DNA from: RYN-230 sp963844695
GTDB taxonomy: Bacteria > Actinomycetota > Actinomycetes > Streptosporangiales > Streptosporangiaceae
Direction: 5' to 3'
Assembly (NCBI GenBank): GCA_963844695.1
Contig: CAWJPL010000002.1
Coordinates: 434,001 to 498,000 of the forward strand
Length of the DNA: 64,000 bases
Positions 6,796 through 15,733 of this stretch are shown here, in pieces; the first letter of the stretch is position 1, and the number at the start of each line of letters is the position of its first letter. The notes below the pieces were generated by a model. The model made no database searches. It was not told the origin of the DNA and worked only from the letters and a program-made list of their open reading frames with translations. The position numbers were made by a program, and so were the translations under genes.

Positions 6796-7836
6796 ATGCA
6801 GATCGGGCACGGACACGAGGCCGGGCACGGTCACCAGGCCGGGCATGGGCACCAGGGGCCAGGACGCCCGGGGCGCCTCCGGCACCTGATGCGGCCTCAT
6901 TCGCATGCGGCGGCGGACAAGGTGGACCGGGTCATGGAGGCCAGCGCCGCAGGCATGCGGGCGCTGTGGGTTTCGCTGGCGGTCCTCGGGGCGACGGCCC
7001 TGGTCCAGGCGGCGGTCGTGGCCGTCTCAGGGTCGGTCGCGTTGCTGGGTGACACCCTGCACAACGCGGCGGACGCGCTGACCGCGGTGCCGCTCGGCAT
7101 CGCGTTCCTGGCCGCGCGGCGGCGGCCGAACCGCCGCTACACCTACGGGTACGGCCGGGCTGAAGACCTGGCCGGAGTGGTGATCGTCCTGATCATCGCC
7201 GCCTCCTCGGTGCTGGCCGCCTACGAGGCGGTCACCCGGCTCGCCCACCCCCGCCCGGTGTCGGACCTGCTCGCGGTGGCGATCGCGGCGCTGATCGGGT
7301 TCACCGGCAACGAACTGGTCGCCCGGTACCGGATCCGGGTCGGCCGGCGGATCGGCTCGGCGGCACTGGTGGCTGACGGGCTGCACGCCCGGACGGACGG
7401 CTTCACTTCGCTGGCCGTCCTGCTCGGGGCGGGCGGTGTCGCACTCGGCTGGGACTGGGCCGACCCCGTCGTCGGGCTGGTTATCACCGTGGCGATCCTG
7501 GCCGTACTCCGCGGGGCGGCCCGCGAGATCTACCGCCGCCTGATGGACGCGGTCGACCCGGCCCTGGTCGACCAGGCCGAGCACACCCTGCGCGCTACTC
7601 CCGGGGTGCTGGGCGTGGGCCAGGTCCGGCTGCGCTGGATCGGCCACCAGTTGCGTGCCGAGTGTGAAGTCGTCGTGGACGCCGGGGCCAGTGCGGTCGA
7701 GGCCCACCAGGTCGCGGTCGCCGCCGAGCACAGTCTGCTGCACGCCCTGCCGAGGCTGACCGCCGCGCTGGTGCACGCCGATCCCCAGCCCCAGGCGGGC
7801 GCGGACCACCATGCGATGCTGGCCCCGCATCGTTAG
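6796..7836 (+). CDS. cation diffusion facilitator (CDF) metal exporter
   Basis: About 346 aa from the ATG at 6796; an upstream GTG at 6745 is possible. The N-terminus is histidine-rich (HGHEAGHGHQAGHGHQ), as in zinc/cobalt/cadmium CDF proteins. Six TM segments follow. The metal-site motifs are LLGDTLHNAADAL in TM2 and LVADGLHARTDGF in TM5 (HD-HD/DD-HD pattern), and there is a C-terminal cytoplasmic domain of about 85 residues. It exports divalent cations, probably Zn2+, against H+. It follows the ars locus but has its own upstream gap, so co-regulation is not shown. Confidence 0.92.
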   Translation: MQIGHGHEAGHGHQAGHGHQGPGRPGRLRHLMRPHSHAAADKVDRVMEASAAGMRALWVSLAVLGATALVQAAVVAVSGSVALLGDTLHNAADALTAVPLGIAFLAARRRPNRRYTYGYGRAEDLAGVVIVLIIAASSVLAAYEAVTRLAHPRPVSDLLAVAIAALIGFTGNELVARYRIRVGRRIGSAALVADGLHARTDGFTSLAVLLGAGGVALGWDWADPVVGLVITVAILAVLRGAAREIYRRLMDAVDPALVDQAEHTLRATPGVLGVGQVRLRWIGHQLRAECEVVVDAGASAVEAHQVAVAAEHSLLHALPRLTAALVHADPQPQAGADHHAMLAPHR

Positions 7837-7921
7837 TGGTCGGGCAGCCTGCTGGCGGGTGGGAGAGAACGTGGTGACCAGGTGATCCCGCAGGCGTACG
7901 CGACGGCGGTCGGCGGCTCCC

Positions 7922-8398
7922 ATGGCTAGCGGGACCGGGGCCGTGATCCGGCGGGCCGAAGACGCAGACCTGGCCGCCATCGCCTGGTTGCGCCGCGAGT
8001 CGGCGGTGGAGCAGGACGGCGACGGCGCCGATCCCTCGTTTGAGGAAAGGTTTGGGGCCTGGTATGCGCGCGAGTCGTCGCGCCGGATCATCTGGCTGGC
8101 TGAGGTGGGCGGTCGTCCGGTCGGAGCGATGAACCTGTCCGTATTCGAGCGGATGCCCCGGCCGGGGCACGCCCCCAGCCGCTGGGGATACCTCGGCAAC
8201 GCGTTCGTGCTCGCCGCGTACCGCAATCAGGGCGTCGGCGGCCAGCTTCTCGACGCGGTGCTCGGGTACGCCGGCGAGAACGGATTCGTCCGCGTGGTGC
8301 TGAGCCCGAGCGAGAGGTCGATCCCGTTCTACGAACGCGCCGGGTTCGGGCCGGCCGACGCCCTGATGCTCTGGACGCCGGGCGGAGGTCGCCGGTAG
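7922..8398 (+). CDS. GNAT family N-acetyltransferase
   Basis: Protein of 158 aa. GNAT fold: beta strand WLAEVGGRPVGAMNLSV, then YLGNAFVLAAYRNQGVGGQLLDAVL, whose RNQGVGGQL is the acetyl-CoA P-loop, and SPSERSIPFYERAGFGPAD as the C-terminal motif. Substrate unknown. It stands alone between the CDF gene and the dehalogenase-like hydrolase. Confidence 0.85.
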   Translation: MASGTGAVIRRAEDADLAAIAWLRRESAVEQDGDGADPSFEERFGAWYARESSRRIIWLAEVGGRPVGAMNLSVFERMPRPGHAPSRWGYLGNAFVLAAYRNQGVGGQLLDAVLGYAGENGFVRVVLSPSERSIPFYERAGFGPADALMLWTPGGGRR

Positions 8399-8453
8399 TG
8401 CGGGGCATGAGGCTCACGCGGTTAGAGCGGGGCACCTGAGGTAGAGGTGAAGC

Positions 8454-9317
8454 GTGTTCGAGGGATTCACGCTGGAGCGGATCGATGTGGGCGACGCGGA
8501 ACTGCGCGTGCGCCACGGTGGCTCGGGACCTGCGGTCCTGCTGCTGCATGGCCACCCCCGGACCCATGTGACCTGGCACCGGGTCGCGCCGGTGCTGGCC
8601 GAGCAGTTCACCGTGGTCTGCCCGGATCTGCGGGGCTACGGCGAGTCCTCCAAGCCGCCGACCACGCCTGATCACGCTCCCTACTCCAAGCGGGCCATGG
8701 CCGGGGATTGCGCCGCGCTGATGCGCAGGCTCGGGCATGAGCGATTCTGCGTCGCCGGGCATGACCGGGGGACCTACGTCGCGCAGCGGCTGGCCATGGA
8801 CCACCCGGCCCTGGTGAGCCGCCTGTGCCTGATGGAGGGCATCCCGATCGCGGAGGCGCTGGACCGCTGCGACGCCAAGTTCGCGGCCAGCTGGTACCAC
8901 TGGTTCTTCTTCGGCCAGACCGATAAGCCCGCCGAGCGGTTCATCAACGCCGACCCCGAGGCCTGGTACACCGCGACGGCCGAGCACATGGGCGCCGAAG
9001 CCTTCGAGGACTACCGTCGTGCGATCCACGATCCGGCGACAGTTCACGCGATGATCGAGGACTACCGCGCGGGCCTGGGGATTGACCGGGCACACGACGA
9101 CGCGGACCGGGCCGCGGGCCGCCGGATCAGCTGCCCCCTGCTGTTCTTGTGGGCCGAGCAGGACGACATGGAAGATCTCTACGGCGACCCGCTGGCCATC
9201 TGGCGCGACTGGGCCGACGACGTCCGCGGCTGCTCCATCGACTGCGGCCACCACATCGCCGAGGAGGCTCCCGCTGCCCTCGCCACCCATCTGACCAGGT
9301 TCTTCGCCCCTTCCTGA
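8454..9317 (+). CDS. alpha/beta hydrolase, fluoroacetate/haloacetate dehalogenase-like
   Basis: Protein of 287 aa with a GTG start. Strong similarity in layout to fluoroacetate dehalogenases: oxyanion loop HGHPRTH, nucleophile D104 in GHDRG, R105, halide-site H149-W150 (WYHWFFFGQ) and base H266 (GHHIAEEAP). In the Burkholderia FA1 enzyme the residues D104, R105, R108, H149 and W150 are catalytic or substrate-binding. Here position 108 is Tyr instead of Arg and the acid position 128 is Glu instead of Asp. The fold and nucleophile are therefore secure, but the substrate may be a larger haloacid or epoxide rather than fluoroacetate. Confidence 0.85.
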   Translation: MFEGFTLERIDVGDAELRVRHGGSGPAVLLLHGHPRTHVTWHRVAPVLAEQFTVVCPDLRGYGESSKPPTTPDHAPYSKRAMAGDCAALMRRLGHERFCVAGHDRGTYVAQRLAMDHPALVSRLCLMEGIPIAEALDRCDAKFAASWYHWFFFGQTDKPAERFINADPEAWYTATAEHMGAEAFEDYRRAIHDPATVHAMIEDYRAGLGIDRAHDDADRAAGRRISCPLLFLWAEQDDMEDLYGDPLAIWRDWADDVRGCSIDCGHHIAEEAPAALATHLTRFFAPS

Positions 9318-9449
9318 GATGCCTCGAATGGGGGCCAGCGGGGAATCGCTGCCCCTCATGCGAGCCGTCCTGGAGGGCTGCGACGATGGACGACATAGGA
9401 GCCGGGGCTATCGTTCCGGCTCAGACCCGGCGATCCAGGGGATAGTCGT

Positions 9450-9806
9450 ATGGCAGACCAAGAGCTCATCCCGGCGCTGGATTCCAACCAGGAGATCCAG
9501 CTCATTGTCACCGGCCGGAAGTCGGGCCAGGAGATCAGCCGTCCCGTCTGGTTCGTCCGGGACGGCGACCGAATAGATCTGGTCCCGGTGACCGGAACCG
9601 ACTCCAGCTGGTACAAGAACGTGCTGAAGGATCCGGCCATCCGGGTGGTCGCCGGGAGTGCCCAACTCACCGCGCGGGCGACTCCGGTCACGGATCCGGC
9701 CCGGGTCAGTGAGATCCTCGACATGTTCCGGGCCAAGTACGGTGCCCGGGATGTCGCGGCCTACTACCCGAAGCCGGATGTGGCCGTGGAGGTTCCGCTT
9801 ACCTGA
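9450..9806 (+). CDS. nitroreductase/deazaflavin-dependent oxidoreductase family (PNPOx-like fold)
   Basis: Protein of 118 aa. Contains the split-barrel motif QLIVTGRKSGQEISRPVWFV followed by LVPVTGTDSSWYKNVL, typical of the actinobacterial F420-dependent (Ddn-like/DUF385-like) proteins. Likely binds F420 or FMN, with an unknown substrate. It is monocistronic. Confidence 0.75.
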   Translation: MADQELIPALDSNQEIQLIVTGRKSGQEISRPVWFVRDGDRIDLVPVTGTDSSWYKNVLKDPAIRVVAGSAQLTARATPVTDPARVSEILDMFRAKYGARDVAAYYPKPDVAVEVPLT

Positions 9807-9842
9807 CCGGCTTTTCCCGATCGGCTTTCCTGCCTGGTGGCA

Positions 9843-10577
9843 TTACGCCGGGCCGAGGTGCCGGAGGAAGAAACGTTCAGAGCTCCCCACCTCGAACCTG
9901 GGCACAGCGAGATGGCCGCCGGGATTGGCATGCAGCGTCTTTTCGCCGGAGGCCAGGGCATCGAACAGGGCCAGGCCGGAGTCGCGCGGAATCAGCTCGT
10001 CGTCCCACTGCAGCAGGAACTCGACGGGGACGGTGATCCGGGCCGCGACCTCGCCCAGCCGCTCGTGCCCCGCCAGGCCGAAGACCGCGGCGCCGATCCT
10101 CGGTTCGGCGGCCACGAAGGGCATCCCGATCGCGCTGCCCAGCGACACGCCCCAGTAGCCCACCGGTCCGCTGACCTGGCCCATGTCCTGCAGGGCGTCG
10201 AGCGTTGCCCGCCATTCGGGAACAGCCCGCGCCGAACGTTCGGCGTTGTCCCGCGCCACCTGCTGCGTGACCGGCTCACCAGCGGCCATCCGCCGCCTGA
10301 GGTCGGCCACGTGCCGTTCGTCCTGCTCGGTCCTGGGCCGGTCGCCGTGCCCGGGCGCGTCGATGGCCGCGACGGCGAAGCCGCAGTCGGTCACGTAACG
10401 GCGGGCGCGGGCCACCAGGCCCGGGCTGTGCTTGTGCTGGCCACCCCCATGGCCGAGGAGGACCAGCGGACGGGTGCAGGCCGAGCCGGCGGGCGCCCAG
10501 AGCGCGCCAGGGACGTCGCCGAGGGTGAAGAGACGTTCCGAGACGCCGTCAGCGGTCGTCTCCGCGGTGAAGTGCAT
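9843..10577 (-). CDS. alpha/beta hydrolase, dienelactone-hydrolase-like
   Basis: Protein of 244 aa starting at the ATG at 10577, which has GAAAGG upstream. Hydrolase features: LVLLGHGGGQHK oxyanion region, AIDAPGHGD, nucleophile elbow GYWGVSLGSAIG (G-x-S-x-G with Ser), acid region VEFLLQWDDELIP, catalytic His in NPGGHLAVP. Probably a cytosolic esterase or dienelactone-hydrolase-type enzyme. Convergent with the upstream oxidoreductase gene. Confidence 0.85.
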   Translation of the reverse strand: MHFTAETTADGVSERLFTLGDVPGALWAPAGSACTRPLVLLGHGGGQHKHSPGLVARARRYVTDCGFAVAAIDAPGHGDRPRTEQDERHVADLRRRMAAGEPVTQQVARDNAERSARAVPEWRATLDALQDMGQVSGPVGYWGVSLGSAIGMPFVAAEPRIGAAVFGLAGHERLGEVAARITVPVEFLLQWDDELIPRDSGLALFDALASGEKTLHANPGGHLAVPRFEVGSSERFFLRHLGPA

Positions 10578-10858
10578 AGGTCGTTGCCTTTCGGAATGCT
10601 GTGCGGCACCCCCAGCAGCCACCTAGGTCAGATGAGCCGGACCATCGTGGACGGTGGGAGCACCCAGCCGGATACAGCGGTAATGGGTCTCACCTCCTCA
10701 AAGCCGGTCACGTGCCGGAGACGCTACCAGACGGGTTGATCAGCCCCGGCTCGCCCTCGATGTTCGTTTAAGAGCATGACCCGGGGTACGGGCGGGTCCA
10801 TGGAACCCCGGCCGCGGAGAACGGCTGGGGTCCCCGCATGGCCTGCCAGGGAGAGATC

Positions 10859-11251
10859 ATGACCGTCGGTGACCACGAGGGCTGGACGAGCGGGCCAGGC
10901 AGCGGCCCGGGCGCATCGCCTGGGCGGCTGCCTGACTGTCCGTCCTGGTGTGATGGCCAGCACGAGGTTGATGACCAGAGCGTGGTCTGCCACAGCCGCA
11001 TCGTGGCGCAGTACGACACCGCGATCGTCGCTCTGTCCTGCGCTACGCACCGCGACCCGGCCGAGAGCGACAGCGTCGTCATCCTGGACCTCGGTACCAC
11101 GGCGGGTCCGACCGAGATGGAAGAAAGCGACGCCATCCGGCTGCTCGGCACGCTGGAGGTCGCGGGCGACGGTCCGGCCTGGCTGACCGAGGCGTTGCGC
11201 TCCGCCCTGGAGTTGCTGGACCCGCTGGCTGGCTGGGCCAGGCCACGTTAG
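10859..11251 (+). CDS. DUF6907-like small protein
   Basis: About 130 aa from the ATG at 10859, preceded by GGGAGAG. The segment LPDCPSWCDGQHEVDDQSVVCHSR has the C-P-S-W-C...H...CHSR pattern of DUF6907 proteins, which may bind a metal through Cys/His. The rest is a simple alpha/beta layout (VVILDLG, EAIRLLGTL-like helix). These proteins are frequent small orphans in actinomycetes; function unknown. Confidence 0.65.
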   Translation: MTVGDHEGWTSGPGSGPGASPGRLPDCPSWCDGQHEVDDQSVVCHSRIVAQYDTAIVALSCATHRDPAESDSVVILDLGTTAGPTEMEESDAIRLLGTLEVAGDGPAWLTEALRSALELLDPLAGWARPR

Positions 11252-11370
11252 GCCTGGCCTGGCCGGTGTTGTGCTGGCGTTACGCCGGGTGTTCCATAAG
11301 AGGAGCGGGGCGCCGCGCTGGTCGGTCATAGCTACCAGGGGGCTCCCTGACCTGCGGGGAAGGGACGACG

Positions 11371-11808
11371 ATGCGTCTTGTGATGCGGGTCCTCCTCGTC
11401 GAGTTCACGGTGTCGTCGGTGCTGCTGCTGGCCGGATGGATACGCATTGGGGTCCAGGTCTGGCCGTTCGCCATGGACAGCCTGAAGGCTGGTTTCGGTG
11501 GCCACCCCTGGGTCCGCGCCTGGGCCCGCAACTGGCGGGCCGGGCTGGGCCTGCTGGTCGGTCTGCCCGTGGTGGCTGGCTGGCCGGTGCTGCTGTCGCC
11601 CGTCCTAGCGAAGTACACATCCGGGGACTGGCTGAACATCGCCGTCGTCTGGTGGGTGCTGGCAGGCACACTGGGCGCCCTGCTGCTCGCAGCGAAGGTC
11701 GTCGAGTCGGGGCCCCGCACCGGACCGGAGACCGGCTGCCGGTGTGGCGTGTGCGTGAGTCATGGCGTGCCCATGACCCCGGGGCGCACTCGCGTCGCGC
11801 GCGTCTAG
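11371..11808 (+). CDS. hypothetical membrane protein
   Basis: Protein of 145 aa with GGGAAGGGACG before the ATG. Three hydrophobic segments at about residues 4-28, 55-75 and 86-108, then a cysteine-containing hydrophilic tail (TGCRCGVCVSH) that might bind metal. No family recognised. The gene ends about 40 bp before the palindrome at 11846 that precedes the alkylsulfatase. Confidence 0.55.
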   Translation: MRLVMRVLLVEFTVSSVLLLAGWIRIGVQVWPFAMDSLKAGFGGHPWVRAWARNWRAGLGLLVGLPVVAGWPVLLSPVLAKYTSGDWLNIAVVWWVLAGTLGALLLAAKVVESGPRTGPETGCRCGVCVSHGVPMTPGRTRVARV

Positions 11809-11845
11809 TTCGAGGGACCTGCCGGGGGCCTGCCCGCTATCACCC

Positions 11846-11870
11846 GGCCTCACCCACGGAGGGTGAGGCC
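11846..11870. promoter_or_regulatory. TCACCC-N5-GGGTGA operator, best copy, before the alkylsulfatase operon
   Basis: Ten-base perfect arms (GGCCTCACCC and GGGTGAGGCC) around ACGGA, with the core TCACCC-N5-GGGTGA at 11850-11866. The core ends 124 bases before the alkylsulfatase ATG. The same 17-bp core or one-mismatch variants precede six further loci in the window, so I read it as a binding site rather than a terminator; no T-run follows. Confidence 0.65.
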
Positions 11871-11990
11871 CGGACTAGGGACGGGGGACATGCTGACTGG
11901 GTCGTACGTGCCCAGTGCCGCTCCGGTCCCCAGCCTTCACGTCGGCGGCGGTGGCAGCCTGAGGCGCCAGTCCTCCCACTCGCGAGGGAC

Positions 11991-13805
11991 ATGATGATCG
12001 ACCTGCCGTTTGATGACCAGACCGATTTCGATAACGCCGAACGTGGCCGCATCGACGCGCTTGATCCATGTGTCGTACGGGCGGCGGACGGCCGGGTGGT
12101 CTGGGACCTGACGGCGTACTCATACCTGGACGCCGACTGCCCGGACACGGTGAACCCGAGCCTGTGGCGGCAAGCGCAACTGTGCGCCAAACATGGCTTG
12201 TTCCAGGTCACGGACGGGATCTACCAGGTCCGCGGCATGGACATCTCGAACATGACGATCGTCGAAGGCGACACCGGCGTGATCGTTATCGACCCGCTGA
12301 TCTCTGCCGAGACCGCGGCCGCCAGCATCGCGCTCTACCGCAAGAACCGCGGGGACCGGCCGGTGACCGGCGTGATCTACACGCACTCGCACGCGGATCA
12401 CTTCGGCGGCGTGGAAGGCGTGCTGCCCGGCGGCGCCGGTGATGTCCCGATCCTCGCCCCGCACGGCTTCATGGAGCACGCCGTGTCGGAGAACGTCTAC
12501 GCCGGCGGGGCCATGAACCGCCGGGCGGCGTACATGTACGGCGCGATGCTGGACCGGAGCCCGGTCGGCCAGGTCAGCACGGGCCTGGGCATCGCGACCT
12601 CGGCCGGCTCGCTGGGCCTGATCCCGCCGACCGTGGATGTCACCCGTACCGGGCAGGAAGAAACGATCGACGGGGTCCGGATCGTCTTCCAGGTCACGCC
12701 GGGCACCGAGGCGCCGTCGGAGATGAACTTCTACTTCCCGGCTCACCGGGCGCTGTGCATGGCCGAGAACGCCACCCATAACCTGCACAACCTGCTGACG
12801 CTGCGCGGCGCCCTGGTCCGTGACCCCCGGAGCTGGGCTATCTACCTGAACGAGGCCATCGAGATGTTCGGCGCCGGCACCGACGCCGCGTTCGCGTCCC
12901 ATCACTGGCCGACGTGGGGCACTGAGAACGTCACCCGGTACCTGTCCGAGCAGCGTGATCTCTACGCCTACCTGCACGACCAGACGCTGCGGATGCTGAA
13001 CAACGGATCGACCGGCATGGAGGCCGCCGAGGACATGCAGCTGCCCCCGGCGCTGGAAAACGCCTGGCACGCCCGCGGTTACTACGGGTCGGTCAGCCAC
13101 AACGTCAAGGCCATCTACCAGCGCTACATGGGCTGGTTCGACGGGAACCCGACGTCGCTGTGGCAGCACCCGCCGCAGGCCGCGGCGACCCGGTACGTCA
13201 AGGTCATCGGCGGCCAGCAGGCGGTGCTGGACCAAGCCCGGTCCTACGCCGAGGCCGGCGACCTGCGGTTCGCGGCCGAACTGCTCAAGCACGCCGTGTT
13301 CGCCGACCCCGCCGACGCCGCCGCCCGGGAGGCCCTGGCCGGCGTCTACGAGCGGCTCGGCTACGGGTCGGAGAACGCCACCTGGCGCAGCTTCTACCTG
13401 TCCGGGGCGCTCGAGCTGCGCGAGGGCAGCAAGCCCCCGCCGATCGGCGACCTGGCCGCAGGCATGGCCGGGGCGCTGACCATCGGGGAGCTCTTCGACA
13501 CCCTGGCCATCCGGGTGGACGGGCCGCGCGCCGCCGGCCAGTCGCTGGTCATCGACTGGAACTTCACCGACGCGGGCCGCGCTGTCCGGCTCGCCTTGTC
13601 CAACGGCGCACTCATCCAGACCGAGAACCCCACGAGCAAGGCCGCGGCCGGCCTGACCCTCACCCTGACCAAGGCGCAACTGCTGGGACTGCTGGCCGGC
13701 CGCGGCCTGGACGGTATCCAGCACACCGGCGATCCGGCCGTGCTCACCACGCTGTTGGGCCTGCTGGACACCCCCGACCCGGCGTTTCCCATCGTCACGC
13801 CGTGA
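11991..13805 (+). CDS. SdsA1/BDS1-type alkylsulfatase (metallo-beta-lactamase fold)
   Basis: Protein of 604 aa; ATG at 11991 or 11994, with GAGG just upstream. N-terminal zinc hydrolase domain carries THSHADHFGG (H-x-H-x-D-H) and AENATHNLHN, followed by the dimerisation domain and a C-terminal SCP2-like domain (from about residue 480: GELFDTLAIRVDGPRAAG), exactly the order in Pseudomonas SdsA1. Type III alkylsulfatases hydrolyse primary alkyl sulfates such as SDS to alcohol and sulfate. No signal peptide is seen, so it is probably intracellular. It lies in an operon with the GAP-family exporter behind it. Confidence 0.92.
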   Translation: MMIDLPFDDQTDFDNAERGRIDALDPCVVRAADGRVVWDLTAYSYLDADCPDTVNPSLWRQAQLCAKHGLFQVTDGIYQVRGMDISNMTIVEGDTGVIVIDPLISAETAAASIALYRKNRGDRPVTGVIYTHSHADHFGGVEGVLPGGAGDVPILAPHGFMEHAVSENVYAGGAMNRRAAYMYGAMLDRSPVGQVSTGLGIATSAGSLGLIPPTVDVTRTGQEETIDGVRIVFQVTPGTEAPSEMNFYFPAHRALCMAENATHNLHNLLTLRGALVRDPRSWAIYLNEAIEMFGAGTDAAFASHHWPTWGTENVTRYLSEQRDLYAYLHDQTLRMLNNGSTGMEAAEDMQLPPALENAWHARGYYGSVSHNVKAIYQRYMGWFDGNPTSLWQHPPQAAATRYVKVIGGQQAVLDQARSYAEAGDLRFAAELLKHAVFADPADAAAREALAGVYERLGYGSENATWRSFYLSGALELREGSKPPPIGDLAAGMAGALTIGELFDTLAIRVDGPRAAGQSLVIDWNFTDAGRAVRLALSNGALIQTENPTSKAAAGLTLTLTKAQLLGLLAGRGLDGIQHTGDPAVLTTLLGLLDTPDPAFPIVTP

Positions 13806-13851
13806 ACACCGGTGGCGCGGCACCGGCCGCCGGAACCCCCGCCAGGGAGGC

Positions 13852-14532
13852 GTGATGGGCCAGGCCATCGGGGGATCGCTCGCGCTCGCGGTCGGTATCG
13901 CGCTCAGCCCGATCCCGATCATCGCCGTGGTGCTCATGCTCACCAGCCAGAAGGCCAGGGTGAACGGCCCGCTGTTCGTCCTGGGGTGGCTGGTCGGCCT
14001 CGGCATCGTCGGAGCCATCGTGCTCGCCGTCGCCGGGCCCACCGGGGCCAGTAAGTCCGGTTCCCCCGCGACCTGGGTGAGCTGGGTCAAGATCGTCCTT
14101 GGTGTCCTGCTGCTCCTGGTCGCCGCCCGGCAGTTCCGTTCCCGCCCCCGCGACGGCGAAGAGCCGCACATGCCCAAGTGGATGGCCACGATCGACAAGA
14201 CCACCCCGGCCGCCGCGTTCGGCCTGGCGGCCGCGCTCTCCGGCGCCAACCCCAAGAACCTCCTGCTGGCCGTCGCGGGTGCCGCGGCGATCGCCCAGAC
14301 CGGCATCCCCGGCGGGCAGCAAGCCATTGCCTACCTGATCTTCGCCGTGATCGGCACTCTCGGCGTGGGTATTCCCGTCGGGATCTACTTCGCGCTGGGC
14401 GAGCGCTCGGCGAAGCTCCTGGCCGGGCTCAAGGACTGGATGACCGAGCACAACGCCGTGATCATGACCGTCCTGTGCCTGATCATCGGGGTCAAGCTCA
14501 TCGGCGACGCGATCAGCGGGCTCACCGGGTAA
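13852..14532 (+). CDS. GAP/Sap family membrane transporter
   Basis: Protein of 226 aa with six hydrophobic segments; GGAGG precedes GTG-ATG (13852/13855). The sequence ALSPIPIIAVVLML near the N-terminus and ALSGANPKNLLLAVAGAAAI in the middle are signatures of the GAP (Sap, sulfolipid-addressing) family, related to LysE-type exporters. In mycobacteria these act in export of sulfolipids and glycopeptidolipids. It starts 47 bp after the alkylsulfatase, so the two probably share a transcript and may both handle amphiphilic compounds, which is inference from position. Confidence 0.88.
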   Translation: MMGQAIGGSLALAVGIALSPIPIIAVVLMLTSQKARVNGPLFVLGWLVGLGIVGAIVLAVAGPTGASKSGSPATWVSWVKIVLGVLLLLVAARQFRSRPRDGEEPHMPKWMATIDKTTPAAAFGLAAALSGANPKNLLLAVAGAAAIAQTGIPGGQQAIAYLIFAVIGTLGVGIPVGIYFALGERSAKLLAGLKDWMTEHNAVIMTVLCLIIGVKLIGDAISGLTG

Positions 14533-14587
14533 GGCTCACCGGACGAAGCTGCTCGCGGTGCGGCGCACGCCGTTGACGAGAGGCCTG

Positions 14588-15142
14588 TTACCCGGCCGGC
14601 GCGTGATCCGGGCCTTTCGGCCCGGCCGCAGCGGCCTGGTCGTAGTACCCGTCCTCGGAGACTACCGGCGGTACGGTCAGGGCCTGCCCGTGCCGTCCCG
14701 CGCGATGCCGGGCGGAGAACATCGCGCCGCGGGCGGGCGTGGCGGGAGCGAATCGGGCCATTCCGGTCGGCTTGCCCATGTCGTCGTAGATCGCGTCAAC
14801 GCCGCCGTGCATGAAGTACGCCTCGTGCCAGAATCCGGTGCCGCCGGTGTCCTTCAGGAACTGCTGCCACCACCGTCTGTGCGGCTCGCTGCGGGTCCAG
14901 CGTTCGAGACTGTCAAGGTCACGCCAGTACTGCCGCATCCCGGCGTGAAGAGGAAACAGCGACCAGATGAGATCTTCGTGCAGCAGCAGGCCGTCAGGTT
15001 TGGCCTTCCACGACTTCTGGATCTGCGGGCCCAGCCCGAACAAGGTCAGCGCACCGCGCGGCCGCCGCACCCGCATACCGAGATAAATGACCACCAGATC
15101 TGGATAGGCCGACAGATCGATGGTCTGGCGTTCGGCTCGCAT
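14588..15142 (-). CDS. DUF4188 / monooxygenase-like family protein
   Basis: Protein of 184 aa. The order LVVIYLGMRVRRP ... GLLLHEDLIWSLFPLHAGMRQYWRDLDSLERW ... FWHEAYFMHGGVDAIYDDM is characteristic of the DUF4188 family, annotated as 'monooxygenase' or phenylacetaldoxime-dehydratase-related. A histidine (FWHE) is conserved. The biochemical role of the bacterial family is not established. Confidence 0.75.
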   Translation of the reverse strand: MRAERQTIDLSAYPDLVVIYLGMRVRRPRGALTLFGLGPQIQKSWKAKPDGLLLHEDLIWSLFPLHAGMRQYWRDLDSLERWTRSEPHRRWWQQFLKDTGGTGFWHEAYFMHGGVDAIYDDMGKPTGMARFAPATPARGAMFSARHRAGRHGQALTVPPVVSEDGYYDQAAAAGPKGPDHAPAG

Positions 15143-15290
15143 GGTTTCCTCCCCGGTGACGCCGTTCCTGTCCTGGAGGGATGCTCTCTTCCGTGAAGGT
15201 AAACAGCGTTCGGTGCAGGCGCGCTGCCGTCCATATGGAGAATGGATGGAGGCCCGGGATCCGGGACCGGCACCGGTCAGTCCGGCCCGG

Positions 15291-15632
15291 TCAGCCCGGC
15301 CAGCCCGGCGAGGCTATGCCGGACGACTGCAGGCACCTGAACAGCCCCGATGTCCGAGCGGTCGGGCCCAGGACGCGGGTATAGATCATCGCTCTGCTCG
15401 AGCCGCCGAGTTCCCGCACACCCCCGATCCTGATGACTACCGGGTTGCGGGCGGCACACCGGGTGAGGAGTTTGCGGGCGGCCGCGGGCGTGGTTCCGGA
15501 GTAGAAGTCCACCTGGAGTACATAAGGCGGCGCGCATTGACCGCCGCAGGCAGTACCCGATCCGCCACCGGACAGGTACAGGAGGGCGCCCAGGACAGAC
15601 AAGCCGGCCACCCAGATCGGACCTTGCCGCAT
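15291..15632 (-). CDS. small exported protein with signal/anchor helix
   Basis: Protein of 113 aa; ATG at 15632 with AAAGG upstream. A hydrophobic N-terminus (IWVAGLSVLGALLYLSGG) looks like a signal or anchor, followed by a compact domain with TTPAAARKLLTRCAARNPVVIRIG and SSRAMIYTRVLG, ending FRCLQSSGIASPGWPG. The conserved-looking cysteines probably form a disulfide outside the membrane. I do not know the family name; the fold suggests a ferredoxin-like extracytoplasmic domain. Confidence 0.5.
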   Translation of the reverse strand: MRQGPIWVAGLSVLGALLYLSGGGSGTACGGQCAPPYVLQVDFYSGTTPAAARKLLTRCAARNPVVIRIGGVRELGGSSRAMIYTRVLGPTARTSGLFRCLQSSGIASPGWPG

Positions 15633-15689
15633 GGACCTTTGACGCCTGCCTTCGCACGCTGGTTCCCGGAGTACCCGCCAGGCGCCAGC

Positions 15690-15733
15690 ATCTGACTTGA
15701 CTAGACTAGACCAAGCATGATGAACTTGATGAT
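15690..15733 (+). promoter_or_regulatory. promoter/operator region of the Phd-VapC operon
   Basis: A tandem GACTAGACTAGACC inside TTGACTAGACTAGACCAA, and then a GATGAACTTGATGAT repeat, directly precede the antitoxin ATG. Toxin-antitoxin operons are normally autorepressed at such repeats. Confidence 0.3.

Noticed and set aside
11271..11990. Upstream extension of the alkylsulfatase frame
   Set aside because: The frame is open by chance, overlaps another gene and the TCACCC operator; family N-terminus and RBS support the ATG at 11991.
12120..14327. Very long open frame on the minus strand opposite the alkylsulfatase and GAP genes
   Set aside because: Low-complexity Arg/Gly/Val-rich translation with no family features; a GC-driven shadow of two well-supported plus-strand genes.
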